The position numbers and the translations under genes are program-made. A stretch of DNA of 64,000 nt from Micrasema longulum (Eukaryota > Arthropoda > Insecta > Trichoptera > Brachycentridae), in the NCBI GenBank assembly GCA_022494885.1, contig JAGVSM010004289.1, positions 186,001 to 250,000 on the forward strand. Direction: 5' to 3'. This document shows, one piece after another, positions 30,528 to 41,269 of the stretch (position 1 is the first letter of the stretch; each line of letters begins with the position of its first letter). The notes below the pieces were generated by a model. The model ran no database searches. It was given only the letters and a program-made list of their open reading frames with translations, and was not told where the DNA came from.

Positions 30528-31057
30528 AAATTTGTTAGAAATAGTGAGGATAAAAAACTTTACGTAGCTCATATTGACCAGGCGGTGAAATATCCTGTTA
30601 AAAAGATGTTTTGGGCTGCTTTTCATATATGGGGACCGGATCTTTGATACCAATGTAAGAAATGATGAATAGCCTAAAGTAAAAAGTTTTTTTGGAGCAC
30701 CACTTGAGTACAGAACTGAGTAAATGTTGTCATAATGATGAGACTATATTTCAACAGGATTCAGCTCGTTGTCACGTATCGAAGTTGATGCTTAAGTATT
30801 TTAATGATAAAAAGATAATTCTTTTAGACTGGTCTAGAAATTCACCTAACCTTAACCCTATAGAAAATTTGTAAGCGATTTGTAAATCTAGGATACAGGA
30901 ATTGGACTGCACCACCAAGATAAAGATGATAGAATTTGTTGTTCAGATGTAGTTTAGAGATGACAGAAAAAAAGAAAATTCCCTAAATTTGATCGATTCC
31001 ATCACAAAACGTGTTTAGGCTGTAATAAAAGCAAAAGGAGGACACACATCCTATTAA
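30528..31057 (+). pseudogene. Tc1-like transposase, C-terminal half, dead
   Basis: A first piece reads VKYPVKKMFWAAFHIWGPDL and a stop (30,585-30,647). After a frame change, 30,692-31,057 runs in one frame with three stops. It shows IFQQDSARCH (the second catalytic aspartate), LDWSRNSPNLNPIEN (with the third catalytic acid, E), and ends LIDSITKRV...AVIKAKGGHTSY, the usual Tc1 end. Inverted repeats are not identifiable. It once cut and pasted a Tc1/mariner element. Confidence 0.85.
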
Positions 31058-31209
31058 ATAAAAAAATATTTTATGATTGTACGTCATCTGTAACTTAAAA
31101 TATAAATAAAAAACGTATTCTATGATGACAAGGAATTTTATTCCATTAATTTGCACAATACTGTAGTATAAAAAACTTAACAGACAATGTAAAAATGGTG
31201 GCTTTATAA

Positions 31210-31987
31210 GGGGCGGTTTTATAAACATCCGTTCGTTAACTTGATACCATTTTTAACTAATATTTGGTATACCGGCCGATTATTGCGTTTTATAAACGTT
31301 CGTAGGGTTACGAGCCGTTAAATCTTTGGTTAAATAGTTACTGGCCGATTTTGGCCGGTTAAATGAATTACGATCCGTTATCTTCAGCGCCGCTGCCGTA
31401 TTTGATATGACAGTTGTTTTATCACATTTTTATTTGATAAAATCTCCGCCCAATTAACATGCAGATAGTCATTATTTTGGGATTTAGTTGAATTACCAGT
31501 TTTATATGTTTTTTACTCTGCGTGGTGGTATAAAATCAACATTAGTCTGATGGATAAATATATTCAGCAATTAATTTTTTAAAATTTTAAACGTAGTTTA
31601 TTGATATAAATGTATACTAAAATAACAGATAATAGTAAAAACTATCCATCGTACCTGCTTGCTTTGAATAATTTTAATTCATAGTACTCTCAATTCATAG
31701 TTCTTTTTTGCGTAAAAACTTCGTTCAAAATTGTCGACTATTTGCATTTGATGTATTTTTTCATTCAATGCGAATGCGCACCGTTCGCACTTGACAGAAA
31801 GAGCTTAGATAAAAAGTTTTTCCATAGACAATTGACAGACAAATTTCAATTTCTATGAAAATGCTTACCGGCGACCGTCCGTTAACAAAAATGGTTTATA
31901 GAACACAAAACCGTCGGTTATCGTAACGAACGGCCAACTGTTCGTTACACTTAAGGAAGTTTGATTTGATGTTTATAAAACCGGCCC
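31210..31987. mobile_element. Harbinger-like MITE
   Basis: Starts GGGGCGGTTTTATAAACATC and ends with the inverse of GGGCCGGTTTTATAAACATC, a 20-bp terminal repeat with one mismatch. Flanks are TAA on the left and TTA on the right, compatible with the TWA target of PIF/Harbinger elements but not identical. Inner subterminal repeats (CCGTTCGTTA at the left, CGTAACGAACGG at the right) strengthen the call. No transposase frame in the 778 bp. Confidence 0.7.
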
Positions 31988-32003
31988 TTAAAATAAGGTA
32001 TAG

Positions 32004-32280
32004 TTGTTACGAAATTGTAAGAGGAATGTTCTAGAATCTAGGTTATGGAAACGGGAACTTGTAATAATGTCTCTGATTGAAACAAGGGTCCTTTGAAAGG
32101 GTCTATGCTTGTCAATCATACGCAATTTGATGAAGGTGTGATATATATACTCAGTTTTACCCAGGATACATAGGTTTAGAAATCAGTTTGAATCAATATT
32201 CGATATTTTCAATACAAATTCTGTTAATGAATTAAAATGTAATCGCACTGGTTATTTTTAAGAAAAGTAACGGATTTATT
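32004..32280 (+). other. Possible solo LTR
   Basis: Begins TGTTACGAAATTG and contains a TATATATA (about 32,142) and two arthropod initiator-like TCAGTT motifs (32,151 and 32,183). There is no paired LTR or internal gag-pol region, so this is a guess from promoter layout. Confidence 0.3.
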
Positions 32281-32304
32281 AAAAAATATATTATTCAATT
32301 TACA

Positions 32305-32415
32305 CGTATTTTTTTATTTCTTTATTTTAACGTTTTATACATAATATACATTGTACATTGGTGGATTTATTGCAAATGGCAACTTCTTCCGACCAACTGA
32401 TAGAATAAAGTTGTT
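32305..32415 (-). mobile_element. LINE-A terminal fragment
   Basis: TACATTGGTGGATTTATTGC, hairpin TTGCAAATGGCAA and CCGACCAACTGATAGAATAAA match the last 90 bp of LINE-A. Confidence 0.7.
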
Positions 32416-32464
32416 ATTTAGATAATTTATGTTTTCGTATTGCTTTAAAAATCCTATTATTTAA

Positions 32465-32760
32465 AACAATTATTGTTGCATTTTTTTTTATTGTAACCTT
32501 GTTAAATACTAACCACTTATTTTTTTTGCTAAATTATTCTCAATTTTACTTTGTTATATTTATATTTAGAATATAAGAATTTCTCATGTTTTTGTTGTTT
32601 TTTAAAATATTTTATTTTCACTAAATTGTTAAGTTTGAATTATTCTATTATATTTCATATTATTATGTATTACAACTTGAATTTTCCACTGCTGTGATTA
32701 TTTCTGTAAAACATTTTTTGTGAACGGTTCTCTGAACCGTTGATGCATAAATACATATTC
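32465..32760 (+). mobile_element. LINE-M 3' end, plus strand
   Basis: Reverse complement of 12.18-12.5 kb. It ends with the hairpin AACGGTTCTCTGAACCGTT and a short ATAAATACATA tail. Confidence 0.65.
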
Positions 32761-32839
32761 TTTACTACGTAAATATTAAAAGCGTTTGTTTTTTGCTGAA
32801 TTGATTTTAAATAAAGTTTAAAATTCAACTCTTAAAAGG

Positions 32840-33265
32840 TGTAACATTGAAAATTGTGAGTTTACATTTTTTAAACATTGTTATTATGTGTATTATATAA
32901 AGTTTACCCGAAAACAAATACCCACTGTCATTTGACAGTGCATAAATGATCTAAACAATAGATAATCAAAACATTAAATTGACGAATAAAAAACAGCTGA
33001 TACGAGCGGATATAAAATCGCTGAGAAAAATGGAATTAGTACACGACCTCAAAAATTCCACAATGAAGTAAAATGAAAATTGGACAATAACTATGTATAA
33101 ATGGCAGCATATTGAGTTAGCAATCAGTTCATACAGTCGGTTCCAGTATGTAGTTAGTTTAGTTAAAAAGTTACTAAGAGTAACGTAAAACGTTTGCGTA
33201 GTTGATCTTTCTGCTACTCTGTTTATTATAAATGTAATAAAACACGCATGTAAACATCAAAATAG
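32840..33265 (+). promoter_or_regulatory. Promoter-like block, possible solo LTR
   Basis: TATAAATG at 33,096, an initiator TCAGTT at 33,124 (28 bp downstream, the expected distance), and AATAAA at 33,236. This compact promoter plus polyadenylation layout is that of an LTR. A small perfect stem CACTGTCA/TGACAGTG lies at 32,923. There is no coding sequence downstream. Confidence 0.4.
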
Positions 33266-33965
33266 TTTTCTTCTGTCACCTCCAACTGGGTAGGAGCTCC
33301 CATGATTTCTACCAGCATCAAGTCTTACACATATTAGATTTAGATTAAAATACTATAATATAATAAACAATCATAATTGTGCTATCATAAATTTCTGTAT
33401 TTGATGCATTAAATAAAATAAAATAAATAAATGACAACTCAAATATCCTGGGAATGCTTAGAATTCTCATATTCCCTGATAAACAAATGTTTACTCTCTT
33501 TTTTAAGCTCTATTTAGCTAATTTTCAATTCTCCATTTGTGTTAAAATATCTATATAAAATAAAAATTGTTATATTTTACACTATTCTTTCTTATAATCA
33601 GGCTTTAGATAGATCTTTGAAAAGCTCGAATCTGGCATTATTGACGCAGGTCGGACACAGAATAAACAGTTTGAAACTTCAACTTTTTTCGCTCTTTTTA
33701 GCTTTAGATGTTCGAAGATTAATATCGTAATATCCTAGCACGTGACAGACGATTTGATAAAGGTGCCCACAAGTAATTGTTAGACACACACCTGCCTTAA
33801 CAAAATCATATTTAACTCATCTTTGCGTGACTGTTTTCGTAATTTTCCGGCAATGTTTATGATTTGATTATGCAGGTAAGAGAGAATTATAACAAGTTTT
33901 GGGGGTAACCAACCACCTAGAACTTAAATCGAGGCGTGCTTAGCGACACATAATATAATAATCTG
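33266..33965. other. Unassigned AT-rich sequence
   Basis: AAATAAAATAAAATAAATAA at 33,414 looks like a retroposon tail. The 63-codon frame at 33,539 is not recognisable. Confidence 0.35.
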
Positions 33966-33967
33966 AC

Positions 33968-34232
33968 TCATCATCGTCATCGTTCCCCTTTTGCACCTTA
34001 TAATGCATACGGCACTGTATTGGTACACCAACGGCAATGTATCAAAATTATTTTGTAACATGAAGATAAAATGATCAGTCTTATGCTTCTAAGTGCCAGT
34101 CCAGGGACTATGAAATACTCCAGTGTAAAACACTTTTTTAACTAAATATTTCATGTCAGCCATGCCGGGAATCGAACCCGAGGCCTCTTGCATGGTGGCA
34201 AAACGCGCTGAGCATTACACCACGCTGATGAT
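33968..34232 (-). mobile_element. SINE1 copy, nearly full length
   Basis: Reverse strand: head TGGTGTAATGCTCAGCGCG, B box GGGTTCGATTCCC, body GAAATATTTAGTTAAAAAAG and CATAGTCCCTGGAC, tail CAGTGCCGTATGCATTATAA and GGGGAACGATGACGATGATG. All SINE1 parts are present. Confidence 0.85.
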
Positions 34233-34564
34233 TTATGATAGTAAAATAATTACAATAAAAAAATATATTCCCAATATTTAGAGTATGACCAAATTTTGAT
34301 AAGGACTGGATTCAACCCCCTAGGTAGTTAGTAATATTAACATAGCTGCTGCGTCTTGGGTCTAAAGGGGTCGTATTGTCGGTCATTTATTTATTGCCAG
34401 TCGTAGGTTGATGTCAATTAAAAAATACACATATTAACTAAACTTATCTATCCATGCACATTTATGGTAGTGTTTTTTTTTGTTAAAAATAGTTTTAGAA
34501 TTTTGTTATTACCGTATATGCCGTAATGTTGTGATTTACGACATTTTTGCATCCGCAGGTAAAG

Positions 34565-35160
34565 AACACAAAATGTTTTGAGTAAGTCCAAATTTTTGCA
34601 GTCTGGCTGGATTTACTGTCTAAGAAGGTATTTAGATCTAAATTTGTCGCAACAGACAGAGAAATCATTTTTGAGAGGGGAATGTAGGAGTCTAGGCATT
34701 GACAGGTCTTTTGACCTTTTACAATTTTTTTGTGACATTTGTTCATTTAAGTAGCCACATTACACACTAAGTAACATTCACTATTCCGCCTATGTTTAAA
34801 TATTTATGTTTCATCAACTCTTCCACCTGATGACTTTTGTGAAGTAAAGGAGCCGAAACCTTTATTATGTGGGTGCGATTCATCTGGCTGAACCATTTTC
34901 CTACTGAGCAATACCTGGAAAAAAATTAGGAAATATGGATGTTTAAAGATAGGCAGATTGGTGAATATTATACCATGTGTAAAGTGGCCACTTAAACCAG
35001 CCAATAACAGGTCATAAGCCCTGTAGATGCCTAGACTTCTATATTACCTTCTCTTAAATGTTCTTCATCTCTAGTGCAATATGTTAATATTAACAGCTTC
35101 CTAGGAAGTTGAATCCAGTCCTTGTCTTCAAAAATTTGGCCAACTCAAAATATTGTTGAT
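34565..35160. mobile_element. Palindromic MITE (Pal), most complete copy
   Basis: The outer left end GTTTTGAGTAAGTCCAAATT and the outer right end AATTTGGCCAACTCAAAATA are inverse. Inner arms carry GTCTAGGCATTGACAGGTCT against GGTCATAAGCCCTGTAGATG, and CATTTAAGTAGCCACATTAC against TGTAAAGTGGCCACTTAAAC. The centre is CTTTATTATGTGGGTGCGAT. About 595 bp, no protein. Flanking duplications are unclear. Confidence 0.8.
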
Positions 35161-35230
35161 GGTTTTTTATATTGTTAATTTTTCTTATTCTTCGTTATTT
35201 TTTTATTTTTTTTAAGTAAAAAGAAATATT

Positions 35231-35396
35231 TGCGTTCTTATGATTTACCCAAATATTTAATTTTGAGGGCCATTTTCAACGAGTTGTAAATAACTCACTA
35301 TTAGAAAATGGAATCAAGTTGGGGTATAGTGGGATTCGAACCACAGACCTTTGGTCCGTGAGTCCGAGACACTAGCCACAGGACCACAACCCAATG
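35231..35396 (-). mobile_element. SINE2 copy, full length
   Basis: On the reverse strand: GTTGTGGTCCTGTGGCTAGT (A-box region), GTGGTTCGAATCCCAC (B box), then CCAACTTGATTCCATTTTCT and AACTCGTTGAAAATGGCCCT. It abuts the Pal MITE. Confidence 0.85.
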
Positions 35397-35978
35397 TAAA
35401 TGTTTATATTCATTTTTGTATTTTGTTACTTTTGTATAAAATACATATATGTCTTTATATTTTTACATGTTTAACATGGAAAAGTCTTTAAGGCGTTTTA
35501 AATAAATAAAAAACATTGTATAAAAACAACGGAATGGCACCTTTTTCTTTTTATTTACCCCTAAGGGAAATGTGTCCGATCTTGAATAATTTAAATTAGT
35601 TTACAACCCACCTTTTTGCATTATCAGGACACACGAGTTTTCAACAAAAAGTATTTTACGTGATGTTAATGGAACGTTAGTATTATGTTTATACATTTTA
35701 TAATGTCAATCGCAATATCGTGAACAATGAAAATTACAAATTAACGTATGACGTATTTCAAACACACATATATGTAAATACAATATAGGTTTTGATCGGT
35801 TGACCAATATTCCTCCCGATGATTTGCGGTTCGGTCTCAAAACCCATCGTTTAAATTTCGCGTTACATACTAATTAGAATTTACATCTCATTTTTTTTAA
35901 GAACAATAATTTATCTTTGTTTGAAGTAAAAATAATTTCAAAGTTAAATGAATTTTTCTGGATTGAAAAATATTAAAA
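35397..35978. other. Unassigned AT-rich sequence
   Basis: Nothing recognised. Confidence 0.35.
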
Positions 35979-36655
35979 CTAGCGGACCCGACAGACGTTG
36001 TCCTGCCCGAACGTTGGAAAAAGACTTTTCATTGTTAAGTGGGTACCCAGGTACTTGTTTGTGATTAAATTTTAAAACTGTAAATTCATCATATTTAAAT
36101 ATTAAATTTAAGTAGGTACCTAGGTACTTGTTTATGATTGAATTCCAAAACATAAAATAAATATTTTTCAAATATCGATTTTTTTTTGCAATTGTCTAAC
36201 TCCGGTCTTCTCACCAAAAGACGGGTGTACTTATGTAGGAATACGATTTTAAAAAATGTATTGAATTAAATATAATTTAAGTATTATCAAAAATCCAGTT
36301 AAAATAAATAAACGGGTAGGAATTATAAGGAATTTTAGTAAATAATCTGATTGAGATCCACAAAAAACAAATTCTGTTTAAAAAAATTCAAAAACAAACT
36401 TTTTTATACACAAAAAACCACATCTTTCCATATTTTTGGAAATCCATTCTCCTCAAATGAAACTCTAGTAGATTGATAAATAAAACATATATGCTCCTAA
36501 TTTTCTTTTAACATATCAGATTGAAGATTTTAATATTTACGACACCCGCAACACAGAGATCTATATTTCTCTGAAAACCGCACGTAAATCGGTTTAGCCG
36601 TTTATGAGAAGTTCGGTGACATCACAGGTACAGAGGAATTATATATATAAAGATT
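35979..36655 (+). mobile_element. R1rep, full short form
   Basis: Starts CTAGCGGACCCGACAGACGT and ends CAGAGGAATTATATATATAA plus AGAT. Inside are TAGGTACTTGTTTATGATTG, the block shared with 30.43 kb, and CCGCACGTAAATCGGTTTAG. About 677 bp, the same architecture as the 49.17 kb copy. No terminal inverted repeat or frame was seen. Class undetermined. Confidence 0.7.
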
Positions 36656-37540
36656 ACTGAATAAAAACATATTTTTTTATCGAAACATCGATCGTAAATT
36701 TTATAGAACTAAATATAATTCGGTTATATTTCCGTTATTATCGGGGTCCCGATGAGAACTCTAAAATTACAAGCCGCGTTTAATACAAGACAGATCTTTG
36801 AACGATAGCATATTAGAATCCCAACATTCGTACTAAACATTAAGTGGATAACAACCCTTGTAACGAATGGGTTAGGGTTCTAGAGTATCTGTAACTTCCC
36901 ATATAACATCCTTTAAAATGGTCGCCATCAGTTAGTTCGTTTCGCTTGATAAACCCTGATGAATGAACACGCCATACGAAACGCCTCACCTATCCTTACG
37001 AAGTAACATGATATACGTATATTACTCACAATAGAAGTGTACTTAAAATTTATTCAAATGTAAAAAATATTTTTTTTTTAAATTTGAAAAAACTATTAAT
37101 TCTTTTATTTTTCTTTTCGTCAGTTCTAGGTTCCTTAATTCTGTGAAAAGTTTGTCATCGACGGTCTTCCAAAACGCCGGTAGCCCGTAGGTGTGAAGAA
37201 GAAGCAGCTCGGGTAAAGACTTTCTTGAGGCATTGTAACGATTATATTTCATCCCACGGGTCCGAATAATATTTTTTGGTCCATCAAAATTTGAGTATGG
37301 CAATACCACGACAGTCCGTGCTTAATTACGCGCTGCTTAAATGAGGCAGGATGAAATATAATCGTTACAGCATCCGCAGTTTCGAGTTTAAGCCAAGTCC
37401 ACCATTCCGCCCTCAAAATGCTCATTTTAGGAGGCTGCTGCGTCCGTTCTCGGACTTAAATGTTATTAATTGAACCACTTTTTGCCTAATATTCTCCTCA
37501 GGCAATTACTCTCAAAACTCAAAAGTGAGGTGTTTTGATC
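36656..37540. other. Largely unassigned
   Basis: Contains a hammerhead-like CTGATGA...GAAA segment at 36,956-36,981. A 21-bp inverted pair (TGTAACGATTATATTTCATC at 37,234 and GATGAAATATAATCGTTACA at 37,346) is also present. The 88-codon reverse frame at 37,043-37,309 is unrecognised. Confidence 0.35.
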
Positions 37541-37740
37541 TTTAGTCAGTATTTATACCCATATAATAGTAGCGGCATTATACAAGAGTTAAATAATCGG
37601 CATTTTGTTTTGAATGAGTGAAGGCTAAAGTAACAGACAGCACACACCCTTGTTGAAACTCCTACGGCAATTCCTAGGCGGGTTGCGAGCTCTTTGTGCA
37701 TGCCACCATTTTCAGTTATGTGAACTTCCAAGTATTCTAT
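37541..37740 (-). pseudogene. LINE reverse transcriptase fragment (LINE-P)
   Basis: The reverse frame ends in FKTKCRLFNSCIMPLLLYGY, the T(K)-R-YNSC--P-LLYG segment that follows the thumb of LINE reverse transcriptases. Upstream, HKELATRLGIAVGVSTRV fits the preceding R-GIA helix. About 61 codons. Confidence 0.65.
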
Positions 37741-38369
37741 TTTATTTTAGGTTTGGCTAAATTCCATTTTTAGTTGTTATTATTTGCTCTTGAGTTGAAA
37801 AACGGGAAGCTCTCAGGGGTACTCCATAAATTGTCATAGATAATTGATTGTCTTTGCCCGGTTCCACTTATCTTAACAAAAATCGCAAATATAAATGAAT
37901 TCAATATTGTATTTTTATTAAACGGTATTTAGGTGTGTAATTTTTCTTTGTTATTTTTTGTTAAGTACAATATCACAATACAGATGTAAAATTCACTTTC
38001 TTGGTAAAAAGTGATTCTATGCAAACAAAAAACATCGCCGGGCTTCTGCGAAATGCTCTTATTAAATCATGATGTTGGACTTGCCAACTTTTGGCAGTAA
38101 AACGTTGTTTATATGAAATCACGATTGAATAAAAAATACGCACAAGAGGAATGGTGCCATTACATCATGACTTTCCTACTCACCTCCAGTGGTGCATGAG
38201 GCGCTGTATTTGTACTTTAATTGCAGCATATTACGTATATTTTATTTATTTTAAGTGTCAAATACTTTTCCAGGGTTCTAATTTTATTTCGTACACTAAA
38301 CTCTTCTTTTTATTCCACCTGGACACAGATTGTCGTGCTCAGTAGAAAAAAACCATTCGCACATTTTTT

Positions 38370-38480
38370 TAATTGATTTATTTTAATGTATAAGTACTTT
38401 GGTGGACTAACTGCTTAAAGTAATATTTTCCTGCAAACCAAAAATCAAATTGGTCAAAAGAAGAGTTGGTAAAAAATTGT
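38370..38480 (-). mobile_element. LINE-N 3' end, copy 1
   Basis: AAGTACTTTGGTGGACTAAC, the hairpin-like GCTTAAAGTAATATT, and AAATTGGTCAAAAGAAGAGT match 55.2-55.31 kb. The opposite strand gives a LINE 3' UTR with a near-terminal stem. Confidence 0.55.
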
Positions 38481-39566
38481 ACTTCAAAAAATATTTCAAA
38501 GACACATTAAATTCAGAATAACAGCTGTTTTATGATAGGGAGATAAAGCTTGCCATATAAACATGTATTTGCAAGCAAACAATACTTTGTGCCGAAGAGG
38601 ATAATGTGATGCGGAACTTGGTGGACAAGCTGGTGGTCGTGTGATGCTGGCACAGCTTGTGTATGGTGGTCTAGGTAGACGCTGGCATAACTTGGTTGAT
38701 GATAATTTATTGAGAGCGCTTTACTTGTTTGATGTTCGTTTGGTACTGAGTTTAAAGTATATATGAAGGAATATTATGGTTCTAAGAATACTAAGTAATT
38801 TTTTAGGTATTTCTTGAAAGTGGACAGAAAATTTGCAATTTTTTGATGAAGATAAATCCTCTGACCTCAAGCATGGTAGACGAATGCGTAAATCATTATA
38901 CTGTAAGGCGGATTTTCCACCACTTAATATTTTTTTTCTTCTGGGTTTTTACTTGATAGCAGATATTTTCTCAAATTATGGTTTTGTATCTCAAAAAAAT
39001 GTATTTCTGATTCTCCTGGGCACGGACAAAACGTTTGGTCAAACACATTGTAAATCATGCAAAAAATGTTGGTGGAGCCCATAATTTGTTTCGATGTATT
39101 TTAGCCAGAAGACTTAAATATATGTATGTAAGCAGATACTGGCTAATTTTGGTTTGTGAGGTTGATACGTCTGACGGGATATTTTTGGTTTGGCTGTACT
39201 GTTTGGCTCGCGCGCTCCTCTCTTTGCCTTTTTGACTTTTTATGTTCACACGCTTTTTGAATTGATAAAAGTATTATCGCTATGTCACCGTTTAAGTTTG
39301 AATTTCGCTTGAACTCGCACAACGCCGCAATTTCTCATCAATCCATCGCTGTTAATTTTCATCCGCTGCCTCCATACGAAATTGTGTGCCTGCAGTGTTC
39401 CTGATCACCAATTTCCCTGACAGCGTGAGCTGATCGCCGATAAGGAAGAGGACTCAACACCAGGCTAGTCAGTGTTTTTACATGTTAATTTTCTCTGGTC
39501 TGAGTACATTTCCAATAGATTGTTGGCTGCATCCACTAGCTCATATTATCAGATTAAATATTATCA
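38481..39566. other. Unassigned sequence
   Basis: The open frame at 38,833-39,084 (83 codons) and its overlapping neighbours show no recognisable domain. GGTGG/TGGCA-rich imperfect repeats lie at 38,610-38,690. Confidence 0.35.
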
Positions 39567-40261
39567 GATACTTAGAGAAACAGAAAAATAAACAAATAAA
39601 AACAACAAATCTTGAGGCCTGTATTTTGTTTGGCGTAATCTACGAAAATAAATTTAAATAGAATTTCGGGCTCAGAAATGGTATTACGGAACGGACGGAG
39701 GGGGCAGAATAAAAATTAACTGTTATCGAGAGTGTAAAGAAACTGGAATGAGTTTGTCGGCGAACTTCATTGAATAGAAAACATGAATGTGCTTAAAGAA
39801 ATGTGCGTCGCAATTCAAGTGAAGCTATTTAAAATAAAAACATACAACAATTGTTGGTGAATCGTGTAAATAGATTCAAATGTATTTCAACAGAGAGGGA
39901 GGGAGCTTGCAGACTGGCATTTGAACATAATCAAACATTGTTGAATTACTACCTGGTAAAAGAAGAAGTATAAAAATTGGAAAATTTATTTTAAATAGCT
40001 TCACTTGAATTGCGACGCACATTTCTTTAAGCACATTCATGTTTTCTATTCAATGAAATTCGCCGACAAACTCATTCCAGTTTCTTTACACTCTCTATAA
40101 CAGTTAATTTTGATTCTGCCCCCCCCCCCGTTCGTTCCGTAATACCATTTCTGAGCCCGAAATTCTATTTAAATTTATTTTCGTAGATTACGCCAAACAA
40201 AATACAGGCCTCAAGATTTGTTGTTTTTATTTGTTTATTTTTCTGTTTCTCTAAGTATACT
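39567..40261. repeat. Near-perfect long inverted repeat (foldback)
   Basis: Arms at about 39,567-39,838 and 39,989-40,261 are inverse copies. Over about 270 bp I count roughly five substitutions and a length difference in a G/C run (GGAGGGGG against ten C), so about 98 percent identity. The 150-bp centre is unrelated on the two sides. No frame or known terminal motif. It would transcribe into a long hairpin. Confidence 0.9.
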
Positions 40262-40609
40262 TTTCTTCGCACTGTGGAATTACTTTCCGTACCTTTTTCC
40301 TCGCATTTCTTTGTAAATTTAGTTTACTCAAACTACTTAGGACTACTTTTTTTATTTAATAAAGCTTTCAAGGTTTTTATCCAGTTTGAAAGGCTACTGG
40401 CATATTAGCTTTGTGGAGATTTATTGGACTGGAAGCAATATTTGTACCGAAATTCCTATCTTTTACAGGAAGGAAAGATAATACGTTGGCCTGTTTTATT
40501 TTTATAATCCTTAATCGGTATTATATAACGACATTAAATTTTGCAACAAATTTAAGCACGATAAAATTAAGCAAACGTACCCCTTTCTTCATTTGATTTA
40601 TTTAAGAAA
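40262..40609. other. Unassigned AT-rich sequence
   Basis: The 61-codon frame at 40,411 shows no known motif. Confidence 0.35.
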
Positions 40610-40921
40610 ATAACACCTGTGTCCAGGCGAATGAAGAATACACATTTGTGTGTAAAACGGGACCAGAACCGAAATGTGGTGGCGTGGCTAGTATTGCGGA
40701 CTCACGGATCAGAGGTCCGAGGTTCGAACCCTACACTGGCCCAACTTGATTCTTTTTTTCTGACAGTAAGTTATTTACAACTCGTTGAAAATGGCCACCA
40801 AAATCGAAATATTTGGATTATTTATAAAACCGATAAGACGTATTTTGTTTTTAGACTCTGGATAAGTGTTCGACACGACGGTTGCTCTCAGGTAAAAGTC
40901 CTGAATTATTTTATGTCTACT
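40610..40921 (+). repeat. Repeat X interrupted by SINE2
   Basis: TGTCCAGGCGAATGAAGAAT and GGGACCAGAACCGAAATG (40,618-40,675) resume at GTTCGACACGACGGTTGCTC, TCAGGTAAAAGTCCTGAATT (40,868-40,910). In the 51.84-51.95 kb copy these parts are contiguous. A SINE2 fills the gap. Confidence 0.7.
40676..40850 (+). mobile_element. SINE2 copy inside repeat X
   Basis: GTGGCTAGTATTGCGGACTC, B box GAGGTTCGAACCC, then CCCAACTTGATTC, AAGTTATTTACAACTCGTTG and AAAATGGCCACCAAAATCG. Full length relative to 35.2 kb. Confidence 0.85.
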
Positions 40922-41100
40922 TAGTTGTGAAGTGGTTGGCGCGTTAGTCTTCATTCTTGAGGTCCTCAATTCGATTTCTGCCAGGCAGGACGTGAAATAT
41001 TTGTTTTAAAAAATGACAAATTAATTGTGTCTGGACGTTTGGGGTGGTATTCGGATCCTCTGACTCTGACCACCCAGGGAGTCCTTTATTCAAAGCCGTT
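40922..41100 (+). mobile_element. SINE1-like copy joined to repeat X
   Basis: Head AGTTGTGAAGTGGTTGGCGC, B-box region CCTCAATTCGATTTCTGCC, body GTGAAATATTTGTTTTAAAA. The later body (GGACGTTTGGGGTGGTATTC) differs from the reference SINE1, so it may be a subfamily. Confidence 0.6.
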
Positions 41101-41269
41101 CTCTCATTGTAAATATCCGTGTTTTGACTTGTGTTTGTTGTGTTAGTTATGTTTGTTGTGCTACTTTAATTTTAAGAAATTGTTTATGTATATTTGGATA
41201 CGTTTATTAATGTAAATTGTTTGTGTAAATACATATTTCTTGAATAAAAAAAACAGAGGCACTGAGGGG

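Noticed and set aside
35979..36655. Helitron with defined ends
   Set aside because: No CTRR 3' end with a preceding hairpin and no Rep/helicase relative in the window. R1rep is left unclassified.
37043..37309. 88-codon reverse frame as LINE protein
   Set aside because: Leucine- and lysine-rich reading without the ordered motifs seen in the other LINE remnants.
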